This document shows, piece after piece, positions 24,319 through 32,872 of a stretch of 64,000 nt of DNA; the stretch's first letter is position 1, and every line of letters starts with the position of its first letter. Made by a program: the position numbers and the translations under genes. This DNA is from JANRKF01 sp033763575 (lineage in GTDB: Bacteria > Pseudomonadota > Alphaproteobacteria > Rickettsiales > SXRF01): assembly GCA_033763575.1 (NCBI GenBank), contig JANRKF010000013.1, positions 112,342-176,341 on the forward strand. The letters are read 5' to 3'. The notes beneath the pieces are model-generated. The model ran no database searches. It was not told the origin of the DNA and was given only the letters and a program-made list of their open reading frames with translations.

Positions 24319-25335
24319 ATGGCAACACGTTACATTGACATGGGGTTGGATGCGACGGGGGCGCGGGATTTCGTCGTCCGCAGCCGCGTGCCAAGCTTCA
24401 CCCAGATCCTCATCATCTTTGCCAGCGCCTTTTTGATTGCCGTCAGCATCACCGTATCGGTGCATGACGTGGTGCAGCTCATCGTCACGCTGCTCGCCCT
24501 TTTCGCCATCCTTGGCTGGTATATCATCATCCAGCTCATGCGCAGCCGCGACATGCTGCTGGTCACCGAATTCCAGAACGCGCTCTTTGCCTCGGCGATG
24601 GGGCTGCACAACAAATTCTGCCTCATCATCAAGCGCGACGGCTTCATCGTCTATCTCGACCGCTCGTTCCAGCGCCTGTTTCCGGAGATCGTCCAAAGCT
24701 CCACCCGCACGGTGGATATGCTGCTGCGCCACGGGAAAGTGGACCAGATAGACTGCGACCGCGTGCTTTCCGCGCTGGATAAAGGCACCTACGAAAAAGT
24801 TATTTTCGACATCACCGACGCGCAGGGCGTTGTGCATCACATCGTCCTTTCGGTAGAGCCGATCATGCGGCCCGCCGGGTTCACCATGCTGCGCGGGCGG
24901 GAATATATCGAAGACCGTAATAGCAATTTTGCCGGAGGCGGCGGCGCGGGCATGTTCAGCAAATCGTCGGTTACGTTGTTTTCGCACGTGATGGAAAGCA
25001 TGAAAATGGGCGTCTATATCAGCTCGCCCAACGGCAGCCTGGTCTATTGCAATCCGCTGTTGGAAGAATGGCTGGGCTATGGCGAAGGCGAGGTCATCAC
25101 CCGCAACCTGAACGTCGATCACCTCATCCCGGCGGGGCGCAATCCCGGCATGTCCGCCGAACCGGCCGATTTCGAGGGCACGGTGCAGCTCGAGAAAAAA
25201 GTCGGCGGATTCCTCAAGGCCTTCCTCAACCAGCGTGCGATTCATAACGAGTCCGGGCAGCTGATGGGCTGCACCGCCGTGGTGCATCTCTACAACGACG
25301 ATAATCCGCTGGACGAGACGCCGAAGGGGTTCTAG
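24319..25335 (+). CDS. CckA N-terminal half: membrane anchor and PAS domains
   Basis: The 338-residue product has two membrane helices (about 32-54 and 57-79: LIIFASAFLIAVSITVSV, LIVTLLALFAILGWYIII) and two PAS-like domains (about 85-195 and 215-320; MKMGVYISSPNGSLVYCN). It ends at a TAG. Three codons later, in the same frame, the kinase half begins. Caulobacter CckA has this whole layout as one protein, so this is the sensor portion of a split CckA. Confidence 0.85.
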   Translation: MATRYIDMGLDATGARDFVVRSRVPSFTQILIIFASAFLIAVSITVSVHDVVQLIVTLLALFAILGWYIIIQLMRSRDMLLVTEFQNALFASAMGLHNKFCLIIKRDGFIVYLDRSFQRLFPEIVQSSTRTVDMLLRHGKVDQIDCDRVLSALDKGTYEKVIFDITDAQGVVHHIVLSVEPIMRPAGFTMLRGREYIEDRNSNFAGGGGAGMFSKSSVTLFSHVMESMKMGVYISSPNGSLVYCNPLLEEWLGYGEGEVITRNLNVDHLIPAGRNPGMSAEPADFEGTVQLEKKVGGFLKAFLNQRAIHNESGQLMGCTAVVHLYNDDNPLDETPKGF

Positions 25336-25344
25336 CAAGGTATC

Positions 25345-26901
25345 ATGACACAACCGACCGATAATATTCTCGACCAGTTCATCGCCCGTTCGCCGATCCC
25401 GATGACACTCATCGACCGCGCAGGCGCGCTGCTTTTCGGCAACGAGGCGTTCCACATCCTGACCCAGCAAACGCTCGCGGGCAGCCTGCCGGTCTATATG
25501 GAAACGCTCTTCACCAAAGAGAAAATGGCGGAGGCGAAGCAGCAGCTCACACAGTTCATCACCGGGCAGATGTCCGAGGAGCCAGTGGTGTTCGAACTGC
25601 ACCTGCCGAACAATGTCGAGATGATCGTGTCCTGTTATGCCAGCCCGTTCAGCGATGAGCATATATTGCTGCACCTCATCAACATTACCGAGCAGAAACA
25701 GCTGGAGCTGCGCTTCGCCCACTCACAGAAAATGCAGGCGGTGGGCCAGCTTGCGGGCGGCGTCGCGCATGATTTCAACAACCTGCTCACAGCCATGATC
25801 GGCTTTTGCGACCTGCTGCTGATGCGTCACCCGGCGGGCGACCAGTCGTTCGCCGACATCATGCAGATCAAGCAGAATGCCAACCGTGCAGCGAACCTCG
25901 TGCGGCAGCTGCTCGCCTTCTCGCGCCGGCAGACCTTGCAGCCGAAAATTCTTGAGTTGACCGATGTGCTGGCCGAGCTTTCAAACCTCGTGCGGCGGCT
26001 CATCGGTGAGAATATCGAGCTGAAAATGTTCTATGGTCGCGACATCAGCAACATCCGCGCCGACCAGGGGCAGCTCGAGCAGGTGCTCATCAACCTCGCG
26101 GTGAATGCGCGTGACGCGATGAAGGGCGGTGGCACGCTCACCATCCGCACCTCGCAGGTCACCATCGGCAAAGACCATGTCCTGCCCGCCAATGTCATCG
26201 CCCCGTCCGACGAGGACACCAAATTACCGGCAGGCGAATATGTGCTGGTCGAGGTGATTGATACCGGCACCGGCATACCGAGACATATTATCCAAAAAAT
26301 CTTCGAGCCGTTCTTTTCCACCAAGGAAGTCGGCTCCGGCACCGGCCTTGGGCTCTCCACCGTTTACGGCATCATCAAGCAGAGCGGCGGCTATGTATTT
26401 GTCGAAAGCACCGAAGATGTCGGCACTAATTTCCAGCTTTATTTCCCCGCCGTAAGCGCCGAGGAAGAAGCTGCCGCCAAAGCGCAGGAACAGGAAGTGG
26501 TGCAGAAGGAAACGCATCAGGATTTAACCGGCGACTGCACGATCCTGCTGGTGGAAGACGAGATGCCGGTACGCACATTCGCGGCGCGGGCGCTTTCCAA
26601 CAAAGGCTATAAAATTATCGAGGCCGATTGCGCGGAAACCGCACTGGAACTCATGGAAGAGCATGGAGGCAAGGTCGAGCTGATCGTCACCGACGTCATC
26701 ATGCCCGGCATGACCGGCCCATCGATGATCGAAAAAATCATGCCGAAATTCCCGAACGTGAAAGTGATTTTCATGTCCGGCTACGCCGAAGAGGCCTTCG
26801 TCGATAATTACGGCGTGCAGCGCGATTTCAATTTCCTCGCCAAACCGTTCACGCTCAAGCAACTCGCGAGCAAGGTGAAAGACGTGGCGGGCGGCGGATG
26901 A
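25345..26901 (+). CDS. cckA: CckA-type hybrid histidine kinase, catalytic half
   Basis: This 518-residue cell-cycle hybrid kinase/phosphatase feeds the ChpT-CtrA pathway in alphaproteobacteria. It has a PAS domain (about 10-115), HisKA with His142 in GGVAHDFNNLLTAMIG, an HATPase (NLAVNARDAMKGGG, DTGTGIP, GSGTGLGLSTVYGI) and a C-terminal receiver with phospho-acceptor Asp in VTDVIMPGMTG. The sequence is very close to CckA. It lacks the membrane anchor, which sits in the preceding gene across one in-frame stop. A weak AAGG lies before the ATG. Confidence 0.92.
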   Translation: MTQPTDNILDQFIARSPIPMTLIDRAGALLFGNEAFHILTQQTLAGSLPVYMETLFTKEKMAEAKQQLTQFITGQMSEEPVVFELHLPNNVEMIVSCYASPFSDEHILLHLINITEQKQLELRFAHSQKMQAVGQLAGGVAHDFNNLLTAMIGFCDLLLMRHPAGDQSFADIMQIKQNANRAANLVRQLLAFSRRQTLQPKILELTDVLAELSNLVRRLIGENIELKMFYGRDISNIRADQGQLEQVLINLAVNARDAMKGGGTLTIRTSQVTIGKDHVLPANVIAPSDEDTKLPAGEYVLVEVIDTGTGIPRHIIQKIFEPFFSTKEVGSGTGLGLSTVYGIIKQSGGYVFVESTEDVGTNFQLYFPAVSAEEEAAAKAQEQEVVQKETHQDLTGDCTILLVEDEMPVRTFAARALSNKGYKIIEADCAETALELMEEHGGKVELIVTDVIMPGMTGPSMIEKIMPKFPNVKVIFMSGYAEEAFVDNYGVQRDFNFLAKPFTLKQLASKVKDVAGGG

Positions 26902-27554
26902 GCTGGCTGGAACCCATCGATATTTATTGCGAGCGGATGGACGCCTCGTTCTTCGCCGAGCCGCTGAACGCGATTTCCAACGCCGCATTTTTTATCGCCG
27001 CCTGGTGCGCCTACTGCCTCTACCGCAAGAGCGGATGCCGGGAAAAAATCCTGCTGCTGCCGATCATACTCATCGCGCTGGTCGGCACCGGCAGCACGCT
27101 GTTTCACACCTTCGCCAACCGCATCACCGAAATGGCGGATGTCATCCCCATCGTCACCTTCGTGCTGGTCGCCCTGTGGATGCTGCTGCGCCGCCTGCTC
27201 GCGTTCACTCTGGCGCAAACCCTGCTGGCGCTCGGTATTTTCGTGCTACTTGCCTCGCAGACCGGACAAGTGCCGGGTCCGTTCCGCCTGAACGGCTCGA
27301 TCATGTATGTGCCGTGCCTGCTGATGCTGCTGTTCATCTGGGCGAAGCTGCAACTTCGCGCCCACCCCGCCGCCGGCGCCATCCTGCGCGCCGCCGGGAT
27401 ATTCGTCGTGTCGCTCACCTTCCGCAGCGTCGACATGGCGGTGTGCGACGCCCTGCCCATCGGCACCCACATATTGTGGCACCTGTTAAACGGCGTCGTG
27501 CTCTACCTCATCGCCAAAAGTTTGCTGGTTGCAAAAGCACCAAACAACATTTAA
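26898..27554 (+). CDS. ceramidase-like membrane hydrolase
   Basis: This polytopic protein of 218 residues and about seven helices matches the alkaline-ceramidase/CREST pattern: DIYCERMDASFFAEPLNAISN near the start, STLFHTFANRITEMADVIPI, and HILWHLLNGVVLY near the end. The Ser, His, Asp and paired His positions expected to bind the catalytic zinc are present. Substrate is unknown; an amide lipid is plausible. The start overlaps the cckA stop by 4 bases, suggesting co-translation. Confidence 0.82.
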   Translation: MSWLEPIDIYCERMDASFFAEPLNAISNAAFFIAAWCAYCLYRKSGCREKILLLPIILIALVGTGSTLFHTFANRITEMADVIPIVTFVLVALWMLLRRLLAFTLAQTLLALGIFVLLASQTGQVPGPFRLNGSIMYVPCLLMLLFIWAKLQLRAHPAAGAILRAAGIFVVSLTFRSVDMAVCDALPIGTHILWHLLNGVVLYLIAKSLLVAKAPNNI

Positions 27555-28066
27555 CGAGAACTACCGCGACCCTGAGAACTATTGCGACCCTGTTCGGTAT
27601 CCGTGAACTGCGCCCTAAATTCTGTCATAAAATCCATCGGATTTTCTACCGTTTTATAAAGTGTAATCGTAATAGGAGCGGATCCGCTACCAACAGCAGT
27701 GCCGCGTTGTTCTTCCGCGCTATCAAACTTAAATTTGCCGGCGCTGGCACTCATTAAATACTCCGCCACAGCCTCAACCTGCCTCCTCGAGACCCCAGTG
27801 TTATTCGAACTTAATCTAACGACCACCACCCCACTCGTGCCATCTGCATCTCCATCTCCACCAACCTTTGCTGGTTGACTTGTATCGTCAGCGCGGCTGA
27901 AAACACCGCTAAAATCATTAACGGGGGTCACGCCATCCTGCGATATCTCTATCCCTTTGCCTTTGCTAAGCATAGTGCTCAATATTTCGACCGCAGGGAC
28001 CCAATCAGGATTCCCCTCTTTCCAGTTTTCAGCGCTTTTACCTGGAAATTTATCAGCAAATGCCAT
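27551..28066 (-). CDS. hypothetical protein, 171 residues
   Basis: The ATG at 28066 has a good AAGGAGA upstream. The protein is soluble, with a Gly/Asp-rich turn (VGGDGDADGTSG) and a C-terminus rich in Ser, Gln and Arg. No family recognised. It converges on the ceramidase-like gene with a 4-base overlap. The region upstream (28067-28262) is AT-rich. Confidence 0.7.
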   Translation of the reverse strand: MAFADKFPGKSAENWKEGNPDWVPAVEILSTMLSKGKGIEISQDGVTPVNDFSGVFSRADDTSQPAKVGGDGDADGTSGVVVVRLSSNNTGVSRRQVEAVAEYLMSASAGKFKFDSAEEQRGTAVGSGSAPITITLYKTVENPMDFMTEFRAQFTDTEQGRNSSQGRGSSR

Positions 28067-28262
28067 ATTTTTCTCCTTTGTTTGTAAAATATGAGTCGGC
28101 GTAACCCTATCAGAATAGCAACCAAAGATCAATAAGATTTATTTATATTAAAAATTATTAATAAAACATTGAGCATTTCAGCACAACAAAGAACCGCTTG
28201 AAACTGCGGTGAAGTTATCTTAGCCTGCGCGGGAAGCGCTCACCCCTCACCCTGTCGGTTTT

Positions 28263-28559
28263 ATGCCCCTCGCCCGTATTTATCTTCCCACGAAAAACGC
28301 CATGCAATCAGGCGGGGCCAAGGATGAATGGCTGCTGGAATTTGTGCCGGAAACGCCGTATTTCACCGATAATCTGATGGGCTGGACGGGCATGGAAGGC
28401 ACCGTGCGCGAAATCCGCATGCAGTTTCCCAGCTCCGAGGCAGCCATCGCCTACGCCAAAAAGCACGGCATTTCCTATGATCTGGAGCTGCCCAACCCCA
28501 CCGGGCAGGTCAAAAAGGCCTATGCCGATAATTTTGGCTTTAAGAAGATAAAAGCATAA
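28263..28559 (+). CDS. NADH dehydrogenase accessory subunit, NDUFS4 family
   Basis: This 98-residue homologue of the mitochondrial 18-kDa complex I subunit occurs in alphaproteobacteria and supports complex I assembly. Conserved features are RIYLPTKNAMQSG, the WLLEFVP-type strand, MGWTGMEGTVREIRMQFPSSEAAIAYAKKHGISYDL and the C-terminal YADNF. Placement outside a nuo operon is normal. Confidence 0.92.
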   Translation: MPLARIYLPTKNAMQSGGAKDEWLLEFVPETPYFTDNLMGWTGMEGTVREIRMQFPSSEAAIAYAKKHGISYDLELPNPTGQVKKAYADNFGFKKIKA

Positions 28560-28725
28560 TAATATCAACGCCCTAGCCACATACGTGACCGAGCCGAGGA
28601 GGCTCCATCGCAAGCAGGTTTGCAGCGGGAGTAGAATGAAGCCGGGTGTCACACAAACGTCACAATAAATCGGTAACATTTTCCTGCTAATATGCTATGC
28701 TGTAACCATAAAACTGGAGCATACG

Positions 28726-29013
28726 ATGAAACGTTTTACCATTCCCTGTGATTTCAGCGGCACCAAATATCCGTTCCATGTCTATGTCGGGGAGCCGCAC
28801 CCGGCGCGGCATCCGCTGCAGAACCAGGCGTGGTGGCTCTCGTCGATCCGCGGCGGCACCATCCCGCAGGACGTGATGGACAGTTTCGAGCGCCTCCACA
28901 AAATCGCCATTGAGAATAACGTATCGTTCGAGGATCTGTGTGTCTATGCGCTGGGCACGGCGGCGGCGGAAGAAGGCAAAAAAGTCGAAGTGCAGGACAA
29001 CGCGACCAGCTAA
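28726..29013 (+). CDS. DUF2610 domain protein
   Basis: The 95-residue protein starts MKRFTIPCDFSGTKYPFHVYVGEP and contains WWLSSIRGGTIPQDVMDSFERLHKIAIENNVSFEDLCVYAL. This matches DUF2610, best known from Rickettsiales. Function unknown. It lies directly upstream of the 810-residue unknown gene on the same strand, 14 bases apart. Confidence 0.85.
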   Translation: MKRFTIPCDFSGTKYPFHVYVGEPHPARHPLQNQAWWLSSIRGGTIPQDVMDSFERLHKIAIENNVSFEDLCVYALGTAAAEEGKKVEVQDNATS

Positions 29014-29027
29014 CATGATGGCACCTT

Positions 29028-31460
29028 ATGGCCGACCAGGGATCCAACATCTACAATCCGAGTGACCGCAACCGCGACGGCATGGACGACGATATCGACC
29101 GCCGCCATGGCAACGAAAACGAGAGCGCATCCTATTCCCGCCGCTACGATCCCCGCAGCGAGCAGGAATTCACCAACCTCCCCGAACCGCAGGATCTTCT
29201 GGAAGCGCGTAACGAAGAGGAGATGCGCAGCATGCGCAGGGCCGAGGCCGCCATGCACGCCGCGCAGGAGGATGTGCATTATTTTCCCGATGTCGGCAAG
29301 TTTATCATCCCGGCGGAAAACACCTGGGCGGGCCATGCCGAGCTGGTGTACAACAAGGAGCTGCGGCTTGGGTTTCACCCCGACCGTTATTTCTTCGATA
29401 AAATCATCGCCGATAAGCTCCGGCTTCCGGCGCTGGCCGACTCGAATCACCCCGACTACGCCAAATATGAAGGCCTGCGCACCAACCTGGCCGTGCTCCG
29501 CAACGATGTCATCGGCATGTATCTCGACGATGGCGGCTTCGATAAGGGCGATGAGAAATTCATCCCGCCACTCAAAGCCATTGCGGAAACGCTTGGGGAG
29601 GCGCTGGCCAACGATGTCTGGTGGAAGCGCCCGTTCGTCCATTCCTTCAGCCGCGATGTGGCGAATGTCGAGGCGGTGGGCGCGGCCGAAATGTATAAAT
29701 TTTTGCTACGGCAGCAGGAGCAGTCCGGCCTTATCAACAGCCTGCGCATCCTCGCCGGCGCGCCGGATAATCATTGGGGATTGCGCCCGCTTGAACAATC
29801 GGCGTTCAGCCCGCAGGCACTTTCGGCGCCTCCTCCAAACCTTGGCGTGATTGCAAGGGGAGCCGCGCCCGCCCCGGCGGTTGCCATGGCGCCGGACGCT
29901 GCCGGAAAACGCGCTACCGAAAGTCTGGCGCTCATCAACAAGGTGAATAAACAATTCCAGCCGGTCGAGGCATTATCCGCGAATGATAAAGCAATGTCGG
30001 TGGACGATGGCCGCACCATCCTGCGCTGGCTCCGTAACCTGCAGGGCATGGATGTGGATGTGCAGGATTTCCTGAGCGCGGGCACGCCGCCGGAACAGAT
30101 CGCGAAAGCCGAGGCGCTCGGTGCGCTGGTGCATCTTTATGCCAGCCAGCTACAGCATTGCCCGCCGATGCATCATGTGCAAACGGTGAAAGACGGCGCC
30201 GATGCGGCGGGCGGCGCGGCGATGATGATCGCCGAACATGCGATGACGCTCTTGCCGGAGGGCAACCCGGCGCGGGCGCTGCTTGCTTCGGCGATAGACA
30301 CCATGCCGGAATCCTATTACGAACGCAGCACCCAGTCGGTGGCGCGGCTGCTCGACCATATGGAGCTGGGGCTGTCTAAAATGTCCGGCCAGCAGATCGG
30401 CGAACGCACAGCGATCGATCGTTTATTGGAAGCAAGCGAACGCATCCACCGGCACGCAAAGCAACTTCGTTCGGTCACGACGCTCGCCGAGCCGAAGCGC
30501 GAGGAATCGGTGGAGCTTGGCCGCGAGATCCTCCGCAAGCTGCGCGGCATGATGTTCTCGGACAAACCGATCGAAGAACAGATGAGCGCGGGCAACCCGG
30601 ATGAAAAGGCCGCGCTGGTCGAAAAAATCGACGAGATGGTGGAGATTTACCGCAACATCCTGGCCGAGGCGCTGGCGGTGAATCCCGGCCTTGCGAACGA
30701 TCCGCGCATCAAGGCCGCGAACGATGCGGTGGGCGGCATGACGCACGGCATCAAGCTGATGGCCTCCAAGGATATCCCGAACAGCATCGCGCAGGCGCAA
30801 CAGATATCGGCGGATGTCACACAGATGCCGCAGGAATGGAAACATATGCATGAGCGCACCACCGACCGCCTGCTGGAGACGATGGAAGGCGGGCTGGAAG
30901 CGGCGGTGGAGGGCATGGAAGAAGCCGAGCAGCAGGAACAGCGCGATGCCGAGCTGGCGCAGGAAGCGATCGAGGCCAGCCTGCTCCACACCCAAGGCCA
31001 CGGCAAGCGCCGCAAGCGCCGCGCCCAGAAATCCGGCATGACCGGCAAGAAACAGGCCAAGCTCAACCGCGACATCATGGCGGATGACATGGCGGCGGGG
31101 CAAGGTCGCTTCGCCCATCAAAGCGACAAGGACAAGAAGGAAAACGCTTCTACTGTACAGCCGATGCAAACAATGCAGGTCACTGCGATGCAGGCGCCGC
31201 AACTGCAAGCCCAGTTACAGGCACAGGCGCAGGCACAGGCGGCAGGCATGCCTTATATGGGACTCAACAACAAGGATATGGCGGCGATCAAATCGCTGGG
31301 TACGGCGCTGCGCGGTGCCGGACAGAAGGCCAAATCGATGCCGGTGGCCGACGTGAAAGTGGGCGATCCGATCAGAGCCGATGATAAAAGCGCTGCCGAG
31401 CGCGCCATCGAGCAGATCACCAATGCCCGCAAAAACCCCAACAACCAGCGGACGACGTAA
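29028..31460 (+). CDS. large protein of unknown function, 810 residues
   Basis: This protein is probably cytosolic or exported without a cleaved signal. The first 70 residues are polar and disordered. The middle is mostly helical with long amphipathic stretches (about 300-640). A basic segment (HGKRRKRRAQKSGMTGKKQAKL, about 655-680) and a Gln-Ala tract (LQAQLQAQAQAQAAG, near residue 735) come near the end. No family recognised. It is followed after one base by the glutaminase-like gene, so the two are probably co-transcribed. Confidence 0.8.
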   Translation: MADQGSNIYNPSDRNRDGMDDDIDRRHGNENESASYSRRYDPRSEQEFTNLPEPQDLLEARNEEEMRSMRRAEAAMHAAQEDVHYFPDVGKFIIPAENTWAGHAELVYNKELRLGFHPDRYFFDKIIADKLRLPALADSNHPDYAKYEGLRTNLAVLRNDVIGMYLDDGGFDKGDEKFIPPLKAIAETLGEALANDVWWKRPFVHSFSRDVANVEAVGAAEMYKFLLRQQEQSGLINSLRILAGAPDNHWGLRPLEQSAFSPQALSAPPPNLGVIARGAAPAPAVAMAPDAAGKRATESLALINKVNKQFQPVEALSANDKAMSVDDGRTILRWLRNLQGMDVDVQDFLSAGTPPEQIAKAEALGALVHLYASQLQHCPPMHHVQTVKDGADAAGGAAMMIAEHAMTLLPEGNPARALLASAIDTMPESYYERSTQSVARLLDHMELGLSKMSGQQIGERTAIDRLLEASERIHRHAKQLRSVTTLAEPKREESVELGREILRKLRGMMFSDKPIEEQMSAGNPDEKAALVEKIDEMVEIYRNILAEALAVNPGLANDPRIKAANDAVGGMTHGIKLMASKDIPNSIAQAQQISADVTQMPQEWKHMHERTTDRLLETMEGGLEAAVEGMEEAEQQEQRDAELAQEAIEASLLHTQGHGKRRKRRAQKSGMTGKKQAKLNRDIMADDMAAGQGRFAHQSDKDKKENASTVQPMQTMQVTAMQAPQLQAQLQAQAQAQAAGMPYMGLNNKDMAAIKSLGTALRGAGQKAKSMPVADVKVGDPIRADDKSAAERAIEQITNARKNPNNQRTT

Positions 31461-31461
31461 C

Positions 31462-32463
31462 ATGGGATATCGCAATTTGCCCCCTGCCAGAAAGCCACCG
31501 CCGCCCCTTTTTTCAGGCGGCGATCGCGAGGTTGGCGCACCTGCCTACCGGGGCCCCGAAGGCCCTGCCTATAGCCGGGAACAGGCAAAGATTATTTTTG
31601 AGAATTTGATGGATGCCAGAATAGATGGGAAGCCCATTCCCTTTATTTCTAATTATCGGGGACATTGCATTCAACGCAAGGAATTGATGTTGTGGCATAT
31701 GGTTTATCACCAAGGGGTGGATCCTGCCGCCCTGGGGGCTGTGGTGTCCGACCTGAGTGAAATCAAACCGCAGCTTCTGGCGAACTACCCGGTGCGTGTG
31801 GCACAGACAGTATTTCCAGGGCAATACACTATAATTAATGAAGAAGAGTTGAATGGCCAACCACCGGAATTTATGGAAGCACTTTATGCCTTCCACATAG
31901 CACCGGCCATAAAAGTGCATAACGGGAGCCAAGTGATCGATTATGTCATCGATCCGGCCATATGCGCCAACCCGGCCACTCTCGATCAATGGATGAATGC
32001 CCACACAACCCCCGTGAAGCCGAATAAAAAAGAGGCAAAGAAAACTGTACCAGTTTATTATACTCCTCTCGATAAAAAAGAAATGCACCATGTGCACGGC
32101 GACTCGCTTAATGACGATGCACGTGACTTCCTGGTGCTGGTCTCAGATCATACCACGATTCCACTGCCTTCAAGCAAGAGTCCCGAGGAAAATGAAAAAG
32201 CGCTGGAAGCAAGCGGCGATATTAATGATATAATCCGTGCGGTGAGCGATCTCAAGAGATGCAATGCCGTACAAAGTGATTTCTGCCGATCCATAAAAAA
32301 ACGCGGATCGATAGATCTCCCCAACTGCGGCCCACGGGCGTTGAAAGCGGTGTTGGAACATACGGAGGGCAAGCATCCGGAGAAAATGTCGCCCGAAGCC
32401 AAGGCATCGTTCACCCGTTTTATGGGCGCGAGGAATCGGGAAGCACCAACGCTCGGCCTGTAA
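31462..32463 (+). CDS. putative protein-glutamine deamidase (protein-glutaminase fold)
   Basis: This is a 333-residue protein. Residues 60-180 show the spacing of protein-glutaminases: Cys69 in NYRGHCIQRKELM, His145 in ALYAFHIAPAI and Asp164 in VIDYVIDPAI, followed by TLDQWMNAH. The His-Asp gap of 19 is close to the 20 in the Chryseobacterium enzyme. Such enzymes convert glutamine side chains in proteins to glutamate. The N-terminus is Pro-rich, with no classical signal peptide. A further 150 residues of unknown fold follow the domain. Coupling to the 810-residue gene suggests a shared pathway. A role on host proteins is speculation. Confidence 0.7.
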   Translation: MGYRNLPPARKPPPPLFSGGDREVGAPAYRGPEGPAYSREQAKIIFENLMDARIDGKPIPFISNYRGHCIQRKELMLWHMVYHQGVDPAALGAVVSDLSEIKPQLLANYPVRVAQTVFPGQYTIINEEELNGQPPEFMEALYAFHIAPAIKVHNGSQVIDYVIDPAICANPATLDQWMNAHTTPVKPNKKEAKKTVPVYYTPLDKKEMHHVHGDSLNDDARDFLVLVSDHTTIPLPSSKSPEENEKALEASGDINDIIRAVSDLKRCNAVQSDFCRSIKKRGSIDLPNCGPRALKAVLEHTEGKHPEKMSPEAKASFTRFMGARNREAPTLGL

Positions 32464-32872
32464 ACCGCAATTATATTTTCCAAATACTTATCATTTTTTT
32501 TGTAAAAAATGCATTTTTTTGCGTTTACCCCCTTCCGGGACACATTTCGGCGTGGGAGCATGAGTGTATGGGGCGATAAAAACCCCAACCATCGTCATTG
32601 TGAGGAGAAACACATCAAAAAATAAGATAACGGAAGCAGCATTAATGGCCTGGCTATGGGGTTATCGGCGGCGGGAGACTTTCCGCCGGGTGGTAAAATC
32701 AGGAGTAGGGTTTATAGGCCGTGTACCGTGGGGTATGGGGCATTAATCGCGCCTATTGCGAATAGGCAAACCTTCAGGACGTGCACGGAAACGGTCAATT
32801 CCGAACCAAGCGCTCAAGTAGCGGAGCGGTAGCGCACCAAGAAGTCAAGCGCTCAAGTAGCGGAGCGGTACA
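32464..32872. other. gene-free stretch with tandem repeat
   Basis: About 400 bases without a convincing gene. The left part is AT-rich. The right part holds two 25-base identical units (next entry). A 60-codon open frame on the plus strand lacks a ribosome site and family features. Confidence 0.6.
32807..32870. repeat. two 25-base direct repeats, period 39
   Basis: Units 32807-32831 and 32846-32870 are identical and contain GCTCAAGTAGCGGAGCGGTA. They end 3 bases before the stop of the convergent symporter gene. Confidence 0.9.

Noticed and set aside
32564..32746. 60-codon open frame between the glutaminase-like and symporter genes
   Set aside because: It has no Shine-Dalgarno, its composition is biased and no neighbour is coupled to it.
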